Assembly (NCBI GenBank): GCA_963680875.1
Contig: OY804578.1
Span: 96,501,689-96,565,688, forward strand
Direction of reading: 5' to 3'
Origin: Bathymodiolus brooksi
Lineage: Eukaryota > Mollusca > Bivalvia > Mytilida > Modiolidae
Length of the DNA stretch: 64,000 nucleotides
The notes under the pieces are model-generated. The model had not been told where the DNA came from. It saw only the letters and a list, made by a program, of their open reading frames with translations, and did no database searches. Every line of letters begins with the position of its first letter. Position 1 is the first letter of the stretch. This document shows, in pieces, positions 63,101 to 64,000 of the stretch. The translations under genes were made by a program, and so were the position numbers.

Positions 63101-63747
63101 TTTTAAGATAAAATACATGAAAGTAGATAACAGAAAAATGGGGTGCGTCTTCATTTAAACAATGTTGTTGTAATATTCTCTTTGTCTATTATTAACATAT
63201 TGAAAACTAGTCACAATATGTTTTATCGTCTTTGTCTGTGTACATACTAAGTAGTTTGTAAATTACAAAATGAACAAAACGGAAAAAAACGAAAACTAAA
63301 TAGTTTCAAAGTAAAAAGGAATATATGACTACAGATTACAATAGAGACAACATAGTCCTAAAACTGATTATTAAACTATGCACAGTGTATCACAAAGTAT
63401 GTCTTTTAGATTTGTGAAGCACTTTGTATCATATTATTTCTTTCTTTAAGAAATATTTCAAAAGTTTTTGACGGACTTGCATTGGAATTTATGTTTATGT
63501 ATATTTCATAAGAGAATCATTTCAATTCTAAAAATGATCTACATTGTTTGTTTAAACTAAAGTCTTATGGGAATGAATGATCAATTTATGGTCATATATA
63601 TGTTTTTTAAGGGATGGATGTAAGAGAAGCGGTGTCTTTGTTGCCCTCAGTCTGGTTTTAGAGAAGATAGAAATAGACGACGAAGTAGACATATTCCAGG
63701 TGGTGAGAACAATACAAATACGAAGACCGGAATTCTTTCCTAATTTT
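15046..63747 (+). CDS. Receptor-type protein tyrosine phosphatase gene, 21 exons, open at the right edge
   Basis: Exons read in order: signal peptide, Ig, EGF-like, EGF-like, transmembrane, two juxtamembrane exons, PTP D1, linker, PTP D2. RPTPs are type I membrane proteins that remove phosphate from tyrosines. D1 is normally the active domain and D2 a regulatory one. D1 landmarks visible are [50 protein letters not shown], a degenerate P-loop [10 protein letters not shown] and MIQTKDQY. D2 landmarks are RPFLM, DYINAV, TQYPL, DFWTMV, LWP and VCQDGCKRSG. Junction phases agree throughout except between 61520 and 62471. Lesions are listed under the individual exons. The final part (QYxFCY region and C-terminus) lies outside the window. 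Assignment to a named vertebrate RPTP subtype is not possible from these data; the Ig plus EGF ectodomain suggests a lineage-expanded mollusc receptor. It is probably a decaying copy, a null haplotype or a pseudophosphatase. Confidence 0.9.
15468..15960 (-). repeat. SINE (family A) split by a palindromic insertion
   Basis: The tail CAACGCGACTTTCAACAATA (15480-15499) and the body CGCGGTCAGTTTTATTGGCGG (from about 15748) belong to one SINE, with 15502-15735 inserted between them. The head ends near ATGACGGCCCC at 15946-15957 (minus-strand GGGGCCGTCATGG). Confidence 0.75.
15502..15735. mobile_element. Palindromic MITE inside the SINE
   Basis: Long inverted arms lie at about 15508-15545 and 15576-15613 (ATGTGGTCTTGTCCAGGTAA and its complement, plus AATATGCCAAAATATTAC). 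A further partial repeat of GTCCAGGTAATATGCC lies at 15643-15690. No coding capacity. Confidence 0.8.
16162..16480 (+). pseudogene. RPTP exon 2: Ig-like domain with a 2-nt frameshift
   Basis: Starts after ATTGAAG and ends in phase 1 (GCAG, donor GTAAAA). The first half reads in phase from exon 1 through [16 protein letters not shown]. The second half, in a frame shifted by two, reads [17 protein letters not shown] and then [18 protein letters not shown]. Together these make one Ig domain: B-strand Cys (SCQY), core Trp (LLRW), and the D-x-G-x-Y-x-C signature before the second Cys. The frames change within CTATATATCA at about 16229-16238; one missing TA unit there explains it. As it stands, the frame stops at about 16310. 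A TA-run deletion could be real, allelic or a sequencing or assembly slip. Confidence 0.8.
16481..18660. other. Intron 2, left part, no exon seen
   Basis: The longest open frame (17320-17685, minus strand) has no recognisable domain. 17080-17950 looks like transposon or retroelement non-coding sequence, with a minus-strand AATAAA near 17148, but I could not define its ends. 18350-18660 has GC-richer, coding-like composition without a recognisable product. Confidence 0.4.
19290..19475 (+). repeat. Old copy of a dispersed bivalve repeat
   Basis: Phrases ATTGAAGATCATATGGTGACC, CACTTGGGAGATGGGCTGTTG and CTTGACTTTTTCC are recast at 20750-21060 (TTGAAGATCATGTGGCTACC, CACTTTGGAGATTGGATGCTG). From memory, similar text is frequent in mussel genomic DNA. 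Confidence 0.45.
19486..19710. mobile_element. Degenerate MITE (GGGGTTATG family)
   Basis: The left end ACCGTTTAACTTTAAGCGG with GGGGTTATG is mirrored at the right by CATAGCCCCCTTAAATGGT. It is a diverged relative of the cleaner copy at 23836-24040. Confidence 0.6.
20182..20328 (+). CDS. Possible terminal exon of an unknown gene inside the inverted-repeat segment
   Basis: After a strong acceptor (GTGTTTTTCAG) a phase-0 frame of 48 codons runs to TGA at 20326. It includes [20 protein letters not shown], with a CGHC pair and a later Cys that could be half of a zinc site. A 3'UTR-like AT-rich stretch follows with AATAAA at 20541. No upstream exon with matching phase was found. It may be the last exon of a gene carried by the 18661-23292 element, or chance. 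Confidence 0.3.
   Translation: MELDQSFEISPLEESRHLHHVCGHCSYSTADKSKLSVCPKQYSFLRSQ
20640..21080 (+). repeat. Second old copy of the dispersed bivalve repeat
   Basis: Shares GAAGATCATGTGG, CCTCTATATG and GGAGATTGGATGCTGTCTCC with 19290-19475. Diverged, no coding capacity. Confidence 0.4.
21186..22262 (-). mobile_element. Penelope-like retroelement fragment, longest copy
   Basis: On the minus strand the frame from 22247 gives [17 protein letters not shown], then a TGA stop at about 22056 (AGA Arg in the copy at 9360). It continues through [12 protein letters not shown] to [28 protein letters not shown] and [16 protein letters not shown], ending at 21555. This covers RT palm, thumb and the region after it; the 5' part and any endonuclease are missing. 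The 3' region (21186-21480) matches 9051-9270 and 52196-52490. A dead copy. Confidence 0.8.
22263..22879. other. Stretch without recognisable gene
   Basis: Between the retroelement fragment and the right inverted arm. Open frames here have no recognised domain. Confidence 0.5.
23293..23835. other. Intron stretch without recognisable gene
   Basis: Mixed-composition sequence with no exon signals that fit the RPTP. It shares the phrase AATATAACGACTGGATTATTCGGG in complementary form with about 29266-29292, so part of it is a dispersed repeat. Confidence 0.4.
23836..24040. mobile_element. MITE with TIR CCGACCATTTAACTTGC
   Basis: Left CGACCATTTAACTTGCAAGG with GGGGGTTATG; right CCACCCCTTCAAGTTAAATG with GTCG at 24033-24037. 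The ~205-bp element has no coding frame of its own; the 153-codon open frame across it is incidental. Confidence 0.7.
24070..24215 (+). repeat. Dispersed bivalve repeat fragment (GAAGATACCAAAG family)
   Basis: Contains GAAGATACCAAAGAGGTATTC and GACAAAACGAAAAAGGCG. Related text occurs at 47095-47280, 52915-53020, 58438-58590, 62210-62290 and 62667-62785. Confidence 0.6.
24416..26732 (+). pseudogene. RPTP exon 3: EGF-like domain split by a transposon
   Basis: The acceptor (TTACTTAG) ends at 24415, and the first nine exon bases TGTGCAGTG (24416-24424) are followed by a 2.17-kb element. The nine bases are then repeated (26598-26606) and the exon continues 26607-26732 to donor GTAATG. Without the element the exon is 135 nt, phase 1 to phase 1, encoding a cysteine-rich unit [22 protein letters not shown] and [10 protein letters not shown], i.e. 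an EGF-like domain of the MEGF/SREC style. With the element in place, the duplicated GTGCAG at 26599-26604 could serve as an acceptor but would give the wrong phase for the Ig exon. Confidence 0.85.
24425..26597. mobile_element. Foldback/Mutator-like element with (CGAAA)n terminal arms and 9-bp target duplication
   Basis: The termini are GGGTACCTGTAAAGTGC and, inverted at the right end, GGGTACATGTAAAGTGC (one mismatch in 17). Each is followed inwards by long arrays of CGAAA-type units (left about 24440-24615, right about 26455-26585 as TTTCG). The element is flanked by a perfect direct repeat TGTGCAGTG. Nine-bp duplications and satellite-like arms are known of foldback and Mutator-like elements. 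The interior has no convincing transposase; it holds old dispersed repeats (25030-25130, 25200-25560) and a section resembling 30100-30600. Confidence 0.85.
26971..27160. mobile_element. hAT-like MITE (CAGGGGCGGATCCAGG family)
   Basis: The right end CCTGGATCCGCCCCTG mirrors the left CGGCGGATCCAGG, and a G12-14/C8 hairpin (GGGGGCGCGCCGGTTGCGCCC) lies near the right end. Related starts GGGGCGGATCCAGAC lie at about 27968 and 30643. hAT membership is from the style of the TIR only. Confidence 0.6.
27161..27865. other. Intron stretch without recognisable gene
   Basis: AT-rich, no exon signals or clear repeats seen. Confidence 0.5.
29141..29200 (+). repeat. Paired GGGCCGAGATATATCGGGG motif, cluster 1
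   Basis: Two copies of GGGCCGA-ATATATCGGGGACGAC in tandem, about 35 bp apart. A second pair lies at 30254-30320. The core GATATATC is a palindrome. Confidence 0.75.
29847..29916. repeat. Perfect 31-bp inverted repeat with 8-nt loop
   Basis: Arms 29847-29877 and 29886-29916 are exact reverse complements (ATTCTCTATCCAGAGTTG... and ...CAACTCTGGATAGAGAAT). The perfection suggests a recent palindromic insertion or a homogenised hairpin. Confidence 0.9.
30254..30320 (+). repeat. Paired GGGCCGAGATATATCGGGG motif, cluster 2
   Basis: Two tandem copies as at 29141-29200, with TTATTAAG between them. Confidence 0.75.
30719..30996 (+). repeat. Direct duplicate, copy 1 of 2
   Basis: About 278 bp from ATATGAGGCAGGTGCAACC to ACTTCTACCATTAA. 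Copy 2 is at 31450-31728, differing at a few positions. Together they bracket a section with the AGGAGGAGGAAG block and the GGTACGAAACG motifs. Confidence 0.85.
31450..31728 (+). repeat. Direct duplicate, copy 2 of 2
   Basis: Matches 30719-30996 over its length. The short minus-strand open frames in both copies ([13 protein letters not shown]..., [13 protein letters not shown]...) are shared because the sequence is duplicated, and have no recognisable domain. Confidence 0.85.
31983..32120 (+). pseudogene. RPTP exon 4: EGF-like domain with an in-frame TAG
   Basis: Acceptor TTATCATTCAG, donor GTTAAT; 138 nt, phase 1 to phase 1. It reads [18 protein letters not shown] (32027-32029), then [14 protein letters not shown] and [15 protein letters not shown]. 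The cysteine spacing is that of the preceding EGF unit. The stop sits between two cysteines and would end the protein before the membrane span. It could be skipped without frame change because the exon is a multiple of three with equal phases. Confidence 0.88.
32330..33826. mobile_element. Non-autonomous element with ~140-240-bp internal units
   Basis: Starts TAGCTCACCTGGCCATAGGC with a CGTCCGTCCGTC run, and ends with CAGGTGAGCGATACAGGCTC followed by ACCTGAGCC, which mirrors the start. Inside, units repeat TCTGAAACCAC/CCAGTAAGCC, CATTGGGTGGTCCTG or GATGGTCCTTGG, and AAGATGGCCGCC, with CATAGGACCCTATGG between them. No protein is encoded. Confidence 0.75.
34062..34305 (-). repeat. tRNA-derived SINE with intact A and B boxes
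   Basis: Read on the minus strand the head is GGGGACCCGGGTGGCTCAAT with A box TGGCTCAATGAGTTAGG and B box GGGTTCGCACCC. The body and tail are those of family A (GTTGAAAGTGGCG). This is the best-preserved pol III promoter in the window. Confidence 0.8.
34466..34571 (+). CDS. RPTP exon 5: transmembrane segment (copy 1)
   Basis: Opens after TTGTATAAAAG (phase 1: G+TA = Val) and ends ATCAG in phase 2 before GTAAGA. It encodes [16 protein letters not shown] followed by a hydrophobic span [18 protein letters not shown] and an Arg stop-transfer. Phase 2 fits exon 6 (AG+A = Arg). The acceptor is poor in pyrimidines. Confidence 0.85.
34584..34699 (+). CDS. Extra TM exon copy 2 (one-base insertion)
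   Basis: A tandem duplicate of exon 5, encoding [18 protein letters not shown] then [18 protein letters not shown]. It is preceded only by GTAAGATAGTAG from copy 1, too short for an intron. One extra base (CCTTTTGCTTC for CCTTGTCTTC) changes the exit phase from 2 to 0, so it cannot splice in frame to exon 6. Confidence 0.7.
34712..34826 (+). CDS. Extra TM exon copy 3 (weak donor)
   Basis: A third tandem duplicate, [18 protein letters not shown] then [18 protein letters not shown]. The phase is correct (1 to 2), but the donor is GTTAAA instead of GTAAGA and Gln-Ser interrupts the hydrophobic span. It could act as an alternative to copy 1. Confidence 0.65.
34890..35527. mobile_element. Element with AAACTAAGGTTCTCCT inverted ends
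   Basis: The left end AAACTAAGGTTCTCCTGTC (34892) and right end AGGAGAACCTTAGTTTTG (about 35503-35520) are inverted copies. The inner left part matches the single-ended copy at 3536-3740. A possible TIR element; the centre is unique and non-coding. Confidence 0.6.
36033..36106 (+). CDS. RPTP exon 6: juxtamembrane
   Basis: Acceptor TTTGTTTCCAG, donor GTAAGT; 74 nt, phase 2 to phase 1. It encodes [19 protein letters not shown] and ENTYVG, basic and polar as expected just inside the membrane. Confidence 0.85.
36107..36503. other. Intron 6, left part, ending in a minisatellite stub
   Basis: No exon seen. 36447-36503 (ACTACTCACATTTGAAACG...CACCTTTGAAA) is the left stub of the minisatellite that resumes at 45918, interrupted by the 9.4-kb retroelement. 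Confidence 0.7.
37215..39125 (-). pseudogene. Retroelement tyrosine recombinase plus SGNH hydrolase, sense copy
   Basis: From 39125 down: [57 protein letters not shown] and [14 protein letters not shown], then (after a stop near 38707) [16 protein letters not shown], and a catalytic block broken by a C-run. It continues with [30 protein letters not shown] and, after an inserted MITE at 37797-38205, [17 protein letters not shown] near 37590-37500. GTNN and SDGLH match the third and fifth blocks of SGNH/GDSL esterases. The recombinase joins circular cDNA to the target; the role of an esterase in such elements is unknown. The copy is dead through stops and indels. Confidence 0.7.
37797..38205. 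mobile_element. Non-autonomous element inside the SGNH region
   Basis: Starts ACCTCTGCTCCCCGAAGGGG and ends near GAGCAGGGGTATCATAAGTG plus about 30 bp. Two ~157-bp units carry CAGCAACTATTGATGGCAGA, TTGGTCACAAGCTTCATATA and CGTGGGAAGCG. It splits the SGNH reading frame in two. Confidence 0.65.
39126..40705 (+). mobile_element. LINE (non-LTR) retroelement, 5'-truncated, RT C-terminal half
   Basis: Begins in RT with [11 protein letters not shown] (the ADD catalytic box), then [51 protein letters not shown] and [20 protein letters not shown]. After a frame change at about 39750 it continues to 40806. Within this part are [20 protein letters not shown] and a zinc knuckle [20 protein letters not shown]. 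The pattern resembles L1/Tx1-type elements, but the clade is uncertain. At least two frame breaks. Its 3' boundary lies near 40700, where the YR-element text resumes. Confidence 0.8.
40706..45685 (+). pseudogene. DIRS-type RT, RNase H, tyrosine recombinase body in inverted orientation
   Basis: [22 protein letters not shown] (from about 41155), [65 protein letters not shown] (to 41786), then a DNA element, then NYLDDFGG (about 43577-43600). RNase [19 protein letters not shown] and [14 protein letters not shown]. Recombinase (from 44556): the same blocks as the minus copy, with HSFRSGG at about 45360 and [12 protein letters not shown] near 45470 giving the catalytic His-x-x-Arg and Tyr. The SGNH part stops at the A1 repeat (45686). 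Several stops and frameshifts, for example at 44108 and 45385. No clear gag is left. Confidence 0.85.
41788..43522. mobile_element. 1.73-kb DNA element with 31-bp perfect TIRs inserted in the RT
   Basis: The TIR is GCTGACAGCATACACTGATA followed by AATGCTGAGCA at the left and exactly inverted at the right. The interior is very AT-rich with no plausible transposase. The RT frame can be followed from QRVTT on one side to the NYLDDFGG block on the other. A target duplication is not evident (CAGTACC versus TGTACTC). Confidence 0.85.
45686..45917 (+). repeat. Terminal repeat A1 of the YR element (matches 36776-37012)
   Basis: TTATCAAAAGTTAAAGTCAA to GAGACAAAATTAACCC, about 97 percent identical by eye to 36776-37012 and in the same direction. 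Confidence 0.9.
45918..46705 (+). repeat. Minisatellite, ~45-60-bp units
   Basis: Diverged units of ATTACTCACTACGCAGAAAC, ACTACTCACC and TTTGAAATATGC. It continues the stub at 36447-36503. The 108-codon open frame (45971-46297) is an artefact of the repeat. Confidence 0.85.
46824..47050 (+). CDS. RPTP exon 7: acidic juxtamembrane and start of PTP region
   Basis: Acceptor GAAATGTAG, donor GTAAGT; 227 nt, phase 1 to phase 0. It encodes an acidic serine-rich stretch ([18 protein letters not shown]), then [19 protein letters not shown] and LKEYG. The latter matches the helix-turn-helix 'wedge' segment ahead of RPTP D1 domains (family form: IPVxxLxxYVxxK...F..EF). It lies just right of the minisatellite. 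Confidence 0.88.
47051..47674. other. Intron 7 with dispersed repeat fragment
   Basis: 47095-47280 belongs to the GAAGATACCAAAG family (AAGATACCAAAGGGGTAATC, ACACGAACCCCACTCAAAAC). Nothing else is recognised. Confidence 0.6.
47675..47762 (+). CDS. RPTP exon 8: PTP D1 start (KNRF)
   Basis: Acceptor ATGTTTGTAG, donor GTAAGA; 88 nt, phase 0 to 1. It reads [19 protein letters not shown] and [10 protein letters not shown]. The KNRY motif of PTPs is KNRF here. The last base plus the next exon gives Tyr (LPYDHSRV). Confidence 0.93.
47763..49196. other. Intron 8
   Basis: 47870-47960 resembles the end of the AAGGTTCTCC-family repeat (CGTCGTGCGCACTAAAGTAG, ATATC). A 60-codon minus-strand frame at 48680-48862 ([20 protein letters not shown]...) looks like the start of a multicopy gene family with a basic N-terminus; it ends at the stop after HAEV and is probably an isolated retro- or transposon-derived fragment. 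Confidence 0.45.
48680..48862 (-). pseudogene. Fragment of a basic, multicopy-type protein
   Basis: The frame begins [20 protein letters not shown] and ends [22 protein letters not shown]. The composition (Arg/Lys-rich start, then an amphipathic segment) is coding-like. I recall similar N-termini in repetitive invertebrate proteins but cannot name a family. No flanking splice partners were identified on the minus strand. Confidence 0.35.
49197..49264 (+). CDS. RPTP exon 9: D1 YDHSRV...DYINAN
   Basis: Acceptor ATTGAAATAG, donor GTGAGT; 68 nt, phase 1 to 0. [20 protein letters not shown] followed by NID. These are the D1 hydrophobic-core motifs before the ATQGP loop. Confidence 0.93.
49265..50890. 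other. Intron 9 with a 54-bp minisatellite
   Basis: No exon apart from the minisatellite listed separately. The remainder is AT-rich with no clear repeat. Confidence 0.6.
50027..50352 (+). repeat. Minisatellite, 54-bp unit x6
   Basis: Six units of TATCTAGTTGTCATGCTGGG, AGAGCTAGGAATACG and TTGTATGTCATCCAGGCAG. Because 54 is a multiple of three, frames stay open on both strands (146-172 codons with 18-residue repeats). These have no domain and no exon context. Confidence 0.92.
50891..50927 (+). CDS. RPTP exon 10: D1 YIATQG
   Basis: Acceptor CTTTATCAG, donor GTAAAA; 37 nt, phase 0 to 1; [14 protein letters not shown] very short exon, secured by the motif and both phases. Confidence 0.92.
50928..52012. 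other. Intron 10
   Basis: No exon or defined repeat. A G12 run lies at about 51441-51452. Small open frames are without support. Confidence 0.55.
52013..52110 (+). CDS. RPTP exon 11: D1 DFWQMIW
   Basis: Acceptor TCTCCGTCAG, donor GTAACA; 98 nt, phase 1 to 0; [20 protein letters not shown] then [13 protein letters not shown]. Family form: GPLxxTxxDFWxMxWE...IVMLT. Confidence 0.94.
52196..52490 (-). mobile_element. Penelope-like retroelement, 3' region only
   Basis: Matches 21186-21480 and 9051-9270 (GGTAATAACAAAATTTCCG, TGACTTGGTACAGGCATTGC, GCGCCAAACCTCCCGC). No RT part is left. Confidence 0.8.
52915..53020 (+). repeat. Dispersed bivalve repeat fragment
   Basis: CATATCAAAGGGGTAATCAG, AAGGCGTAAATCG and ACAATGTCATGAC, of the GAAGATACCAAAG family. 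It ends about 20 bp before exon 12. Confidence 0.55.
53043..53174 (+). CDS. RPTP exon 12: D1 KCHQYWP
   Basis: Acceptor CCATTTAATAG, donor GTAAGA; 132 nt, phase 0 to 0; [35 protein letters not shown] and RMIKLFNKE. Family form: KCxxYWPxx...YGxxxV...Y..R.F.L. Confidence 0.92.
53175..54534. other. Intron 12
   Basis: 53400-53720 has coding-like composition and might be transposon-derived, but I recognise nothing. The open frame at 54048-54305 is unsupported. Confidence 0.5.
54535..54680 (+). CDS. RPTP exon 13: D1 WPD loop and first half of the P-loop, Cys replaced by Ser
   Basis: Acceptor GTGCATTTTCAG, donor GTAACT; 146 nt, phase 0 to 2. It reads [38 protein letters not shown] and GPLTVHS. The WPD loop is intact (general-acid Asp). 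The codon after His (54676-54678) is AGC, Ser, where all active PTPs have the nucleophilic Cys (VHCSAG). A single T-to-A change would account for it. Confidence 0.93.
54681..55962. other. Intron 13 with a minisatellite
   Basis: The tandem array at 55030-55235 is listed separately. No exon otherwise. Confidence 0.6.
55030..55235 (+). repeat. Minisatellite, ~45-65-bp units x4
   Basis: Units of ATAGAACGAAGACAAACACA, CCGAAGTACACAACACAG and AATCCAGAGAG. The minus-strand frames of 80-86 codons come from the repeat. Confidence 0.85.
55963..56098 (+). CDS. RPTP exon 14: D1 P-loop second half, Arg replaced by Cys
   Basis: Acceptor CCGTATATAG, donor GTAAGT; 136 nt, phase 2 to 0. Joined to exon 13 it gives [20 protein letters not shown], then [20 protein letters not shown]. 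The codon at 55976-55978 is TGT (Cys) in place of the phosphate-binding Arg of C-x5-R; CGT to TGT is one transition. With the Ser at 54676 the domain should be catalytically dead, though the fold and the Q-loop (MIQT) look intact. Confidence 0.93.
56099..56731. other. Intron 14
   Basis: AT-rich, nothing recognised. Confidence 0.6.
56732..56881 (+). CDS. RPTP exon 15: end of D1 ([13 protein letters not shown])
   Basis: Acceptor TTTATTTGCAG, donor GTACAA; 150 nt, phase 0 to 0; [18 protein letters not shown] then [17 protein letters not shown]. Family form: QYxFxHxALxEAL, followed by the D1-D2 linker. Confidence 0.92.
56882..57432. other. Intron 15
   Basis: AT-rich, nothing recognised. Confidence 0.6.
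57433..57532 (+). CDS. RPTP exon 16: D1-D2 linker
   Basis: Acceptor TTTATTTGCAG, donor GTACGT; 100 nt, phase 0 to 1; [20 protein letters not shown] and [13 protein letters not shown]. It corresponds to the KNR-containing start of D2 (here [10 protein letters not shown], the Arg absent). Confidence 0.9.
57533..59087. other. Intron 16 with repeats
   Basis: 58438-58590 is a GAAGATACCAAAG-family repeat piece (ATGACCAAAAGGAAAAAGGA, AGTAACACGAACTCCACTAA). 58668-59026 is a tandem duplication listed separately. Confidence 0.55.
58668..59026 (+). repeat. Tandem duplication, 179-bp unit x2
   Basis: Two copies differing at only a few positions, containing TGTGCTGTGTTCAAATAAC, ACGTAGGTAACATACAG and ACTTGAGGTTTGTGATCAAG. 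The duplication ends about 60 bp before exon 17. Confidence 0.9.
59088..59161 (+). CDS. RPTP exon 17: D2 start
   Basis: Acceptor TTTATTCGTAG, donor GTAAGT; 74 nt, phase 1 to 0; [20 protein letters not shown] and AVIIP. Equivalent to the D2 strand before DYINA. Confidence 0.92.
59420..59545 (+). CDS. RPTP exon 18: D2 TQYPL...DFWTMV
   Basis: Acceptor TTTAATTGTCAG, donor GTTTGT; 126 nt, phase 0 to 0; [20 protein letters not shown] and [12 protein letters not shown]. The D2 form of TQxPLxxTxxDFWxMV. The donor GTTTGT is weaker than its neighbours. Confidence 0.92.
59735..60190 (+). mobile_element. LINE C-terminal fragment
   Basis: Reads [20 protein letters not shown], then after a stop [19 protein letters not shown] and [41 protein letters not shown]-x2-C...H...C is the C-terminal zinc knuckle of non-LTR elements. 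5'-truncated; the clade is unknown. It belongs to a different family from the LINE at 39126. Confidence 0.7.
60579..60734 (+). repeat. Direct repeat copy 1 (~156 bp)
   Basis: GAGTATGAAATTCTATATTG to ATGCTTAAAATGAAAT. Copy 2 is at 60864-61020. Confidence 0.85.
60864..61020 (+). repeat. Direct repeat copy 2 (~157 bp)
   Basis: Matches 60579-60734 with a few substitutions and ends in an ATGAAA-rich tail. The two are separated by 129 bp. They may be 3' ends of retroelements. Confidence 0.85.
61410..61520 (+). CDS. RPTP exon 19: D2 LWP strand
   Basis: Acceptor CATTATTTCAG, donor GTATGC; 111 nt, phase 0 to 0; [20 protein letters not shown] and [11 protein letters not shown]. Corresponds to the YWP...F.V part of D2. 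The following exon starts in a different phase. Confidence 0.88.
61521..62470. other. Intron 19
   Basis: 62210-62290 holds a small piece of the GAAGATACCAAAG family. No extra exon that would repair the phase difference between exons 19 and 20 was seen. Confidence 0.5.
62471..62603 (+). CDS. RPTP exon 20: D2 region in place of WPD; one-base phase error
   Basis: Acceptor GATGTAG, donor GTAAGT; 133 nt, phase 2 out. The coding frame [37 protein letters not shown] and SVTVVC needs two bases before it (phase 1), while exon 19 ends in phase 0. One missing G at the start (GTAG|GAGAC in place of GTAG|GGAGAC) would explain it. TEWNTDNVP stands where active domains have TxWPDxGVP, so no general acid is present. 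Confidence 0.85.
62604..63611. other. Intron 20
   Basis: 62667-62785 holds a dispersed repeat fragment (AAGATGCCAGACTCCGTAAA, CAATGGCCAAAAGAAAAAC). The 107-codon open frame over it is not a gene. Confidence 0.55.
63612..63747 (+). CDS. RPTP exon 21: D2 P-loop second half
   Basis: Acceptor GTTTTTTAAG, donor GTAAGT; 136 nt, phase 2 to 0. With exon 20 it gives [20 protein letters not shown], then [21 protein letters not shown]-x5-R is kept (Cys at 62599-62601, Arg at 63625-63627) but the usual His before Cys is Val. Such D2 domains are normally non-catalytic. The remaining exon(s) lie outside the window. Confidence 0.92.
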
Positions 63748-64000
63748 GTAAGTTTGTCAATTTCAACATACTTGCATAATTTATTATATTTTTAATATTT
63801 GTTTCTTTTTATTATCATTTTATATTGTCATTGTTTAATTTTGTCTTGTTGTACTTGTCCTTGCAATTCGCATTTATCTTCATGTATGTACAAGGGAAGA
63901 ACAGAATTACAAAAAAAAAGAACAAAACAAAAAAAAAGATTATCAGCTAAGAAAAATCTAACTCTTAACACTGGTGGACATAATGTTCAGACATTTAGAA
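63748..64000. other. Intron 21, cut by the window edge
   Basis: AT-rich with poly-A runs. The next RPTP exon should start in phase 0 with the QYxFCY block beyond 64000. Confidence 0.6.

Overview
The window is AT-rich animal genomic DNA, almost certainly from a bivalve mollusc and plausibly a mytilid mussel. The reasons are split genes with GT-AG introns, several dispersed repeat families I associate with bivalve genomes, tRNA-derived SINEs, Penelope-like, YR (DIRS/Ngaro-type) and LINE retroelements, and a divergent receptor protein tyrosine phosphatase (RPTP). No bacterial, CRISPR or operon-like structure is present. The species call is an inference from repeat style only.

The main gene is one RPTP on the + strand. 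It runs from about 15046 to beyond the right edge and I reconstruct 21 exons: signal peptide (15059), Ig domain (16162-16480), two EGF-like exons (24416/26607-26732 and 31983-32120), a transmembrane exon (34466-34571, followed by two extra tandem copies), juxtamembrane exons (36033-36106, 46824-47050), PTP domain D1 (47675-57532, with the linker) and PTP domain D2 (59088-63747, continuing off the window). Splice phases agree at every junction except one.

The gene carries an unusual load of lesions. The Ig exon has a 2-nt frameshift in a TA run. A 2.17-kb foldback-type element with a perfect 9-bp target duplication sits exactly at the 5' edge of the first EGF exon and parts it from its splice acceptor. 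The second EGF exon has an in-frame TAG. The TM exon is triplicated. D1 has lost both the catalytic Cys (now Ser) and the P-loop Arg (now Cys). The D2 exon pair 61410-61520 / 62471-62603 is out of phase by one base. D2 keeps C-x5-R but lacks a WPD motif. This looks like a decaying paralogue or a null haplotype, or a pseudophosphatase expressed from an alternative 5' end; the sequence alone cannot decide.

Region by region: 1-6600 holds SINEs, a palindromic MITE and four minisatellites. 6600-10000 holds two short exon-like segments, a degraded C2H2 zinc-finger gene on the - strand, and a diverged duplicate of both. 10290-13672 is a tandem array of about seven ~475-bp monomers, each with a tRNA-Leu-like head. 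15-36 kb is the RPTP ectodomain half, whose introns are filled with transposons. 36504-45917 is a 9.4-kb nest built on a tyrosine-recombinase retroelement with an SGNH-hydrolase domain, itself hit by a LINE and at least two DNA elements. 46-64 kb holds the compactly spaced phosphatase exons, with minisatellites, old repeats and one LINE tail in the introns.
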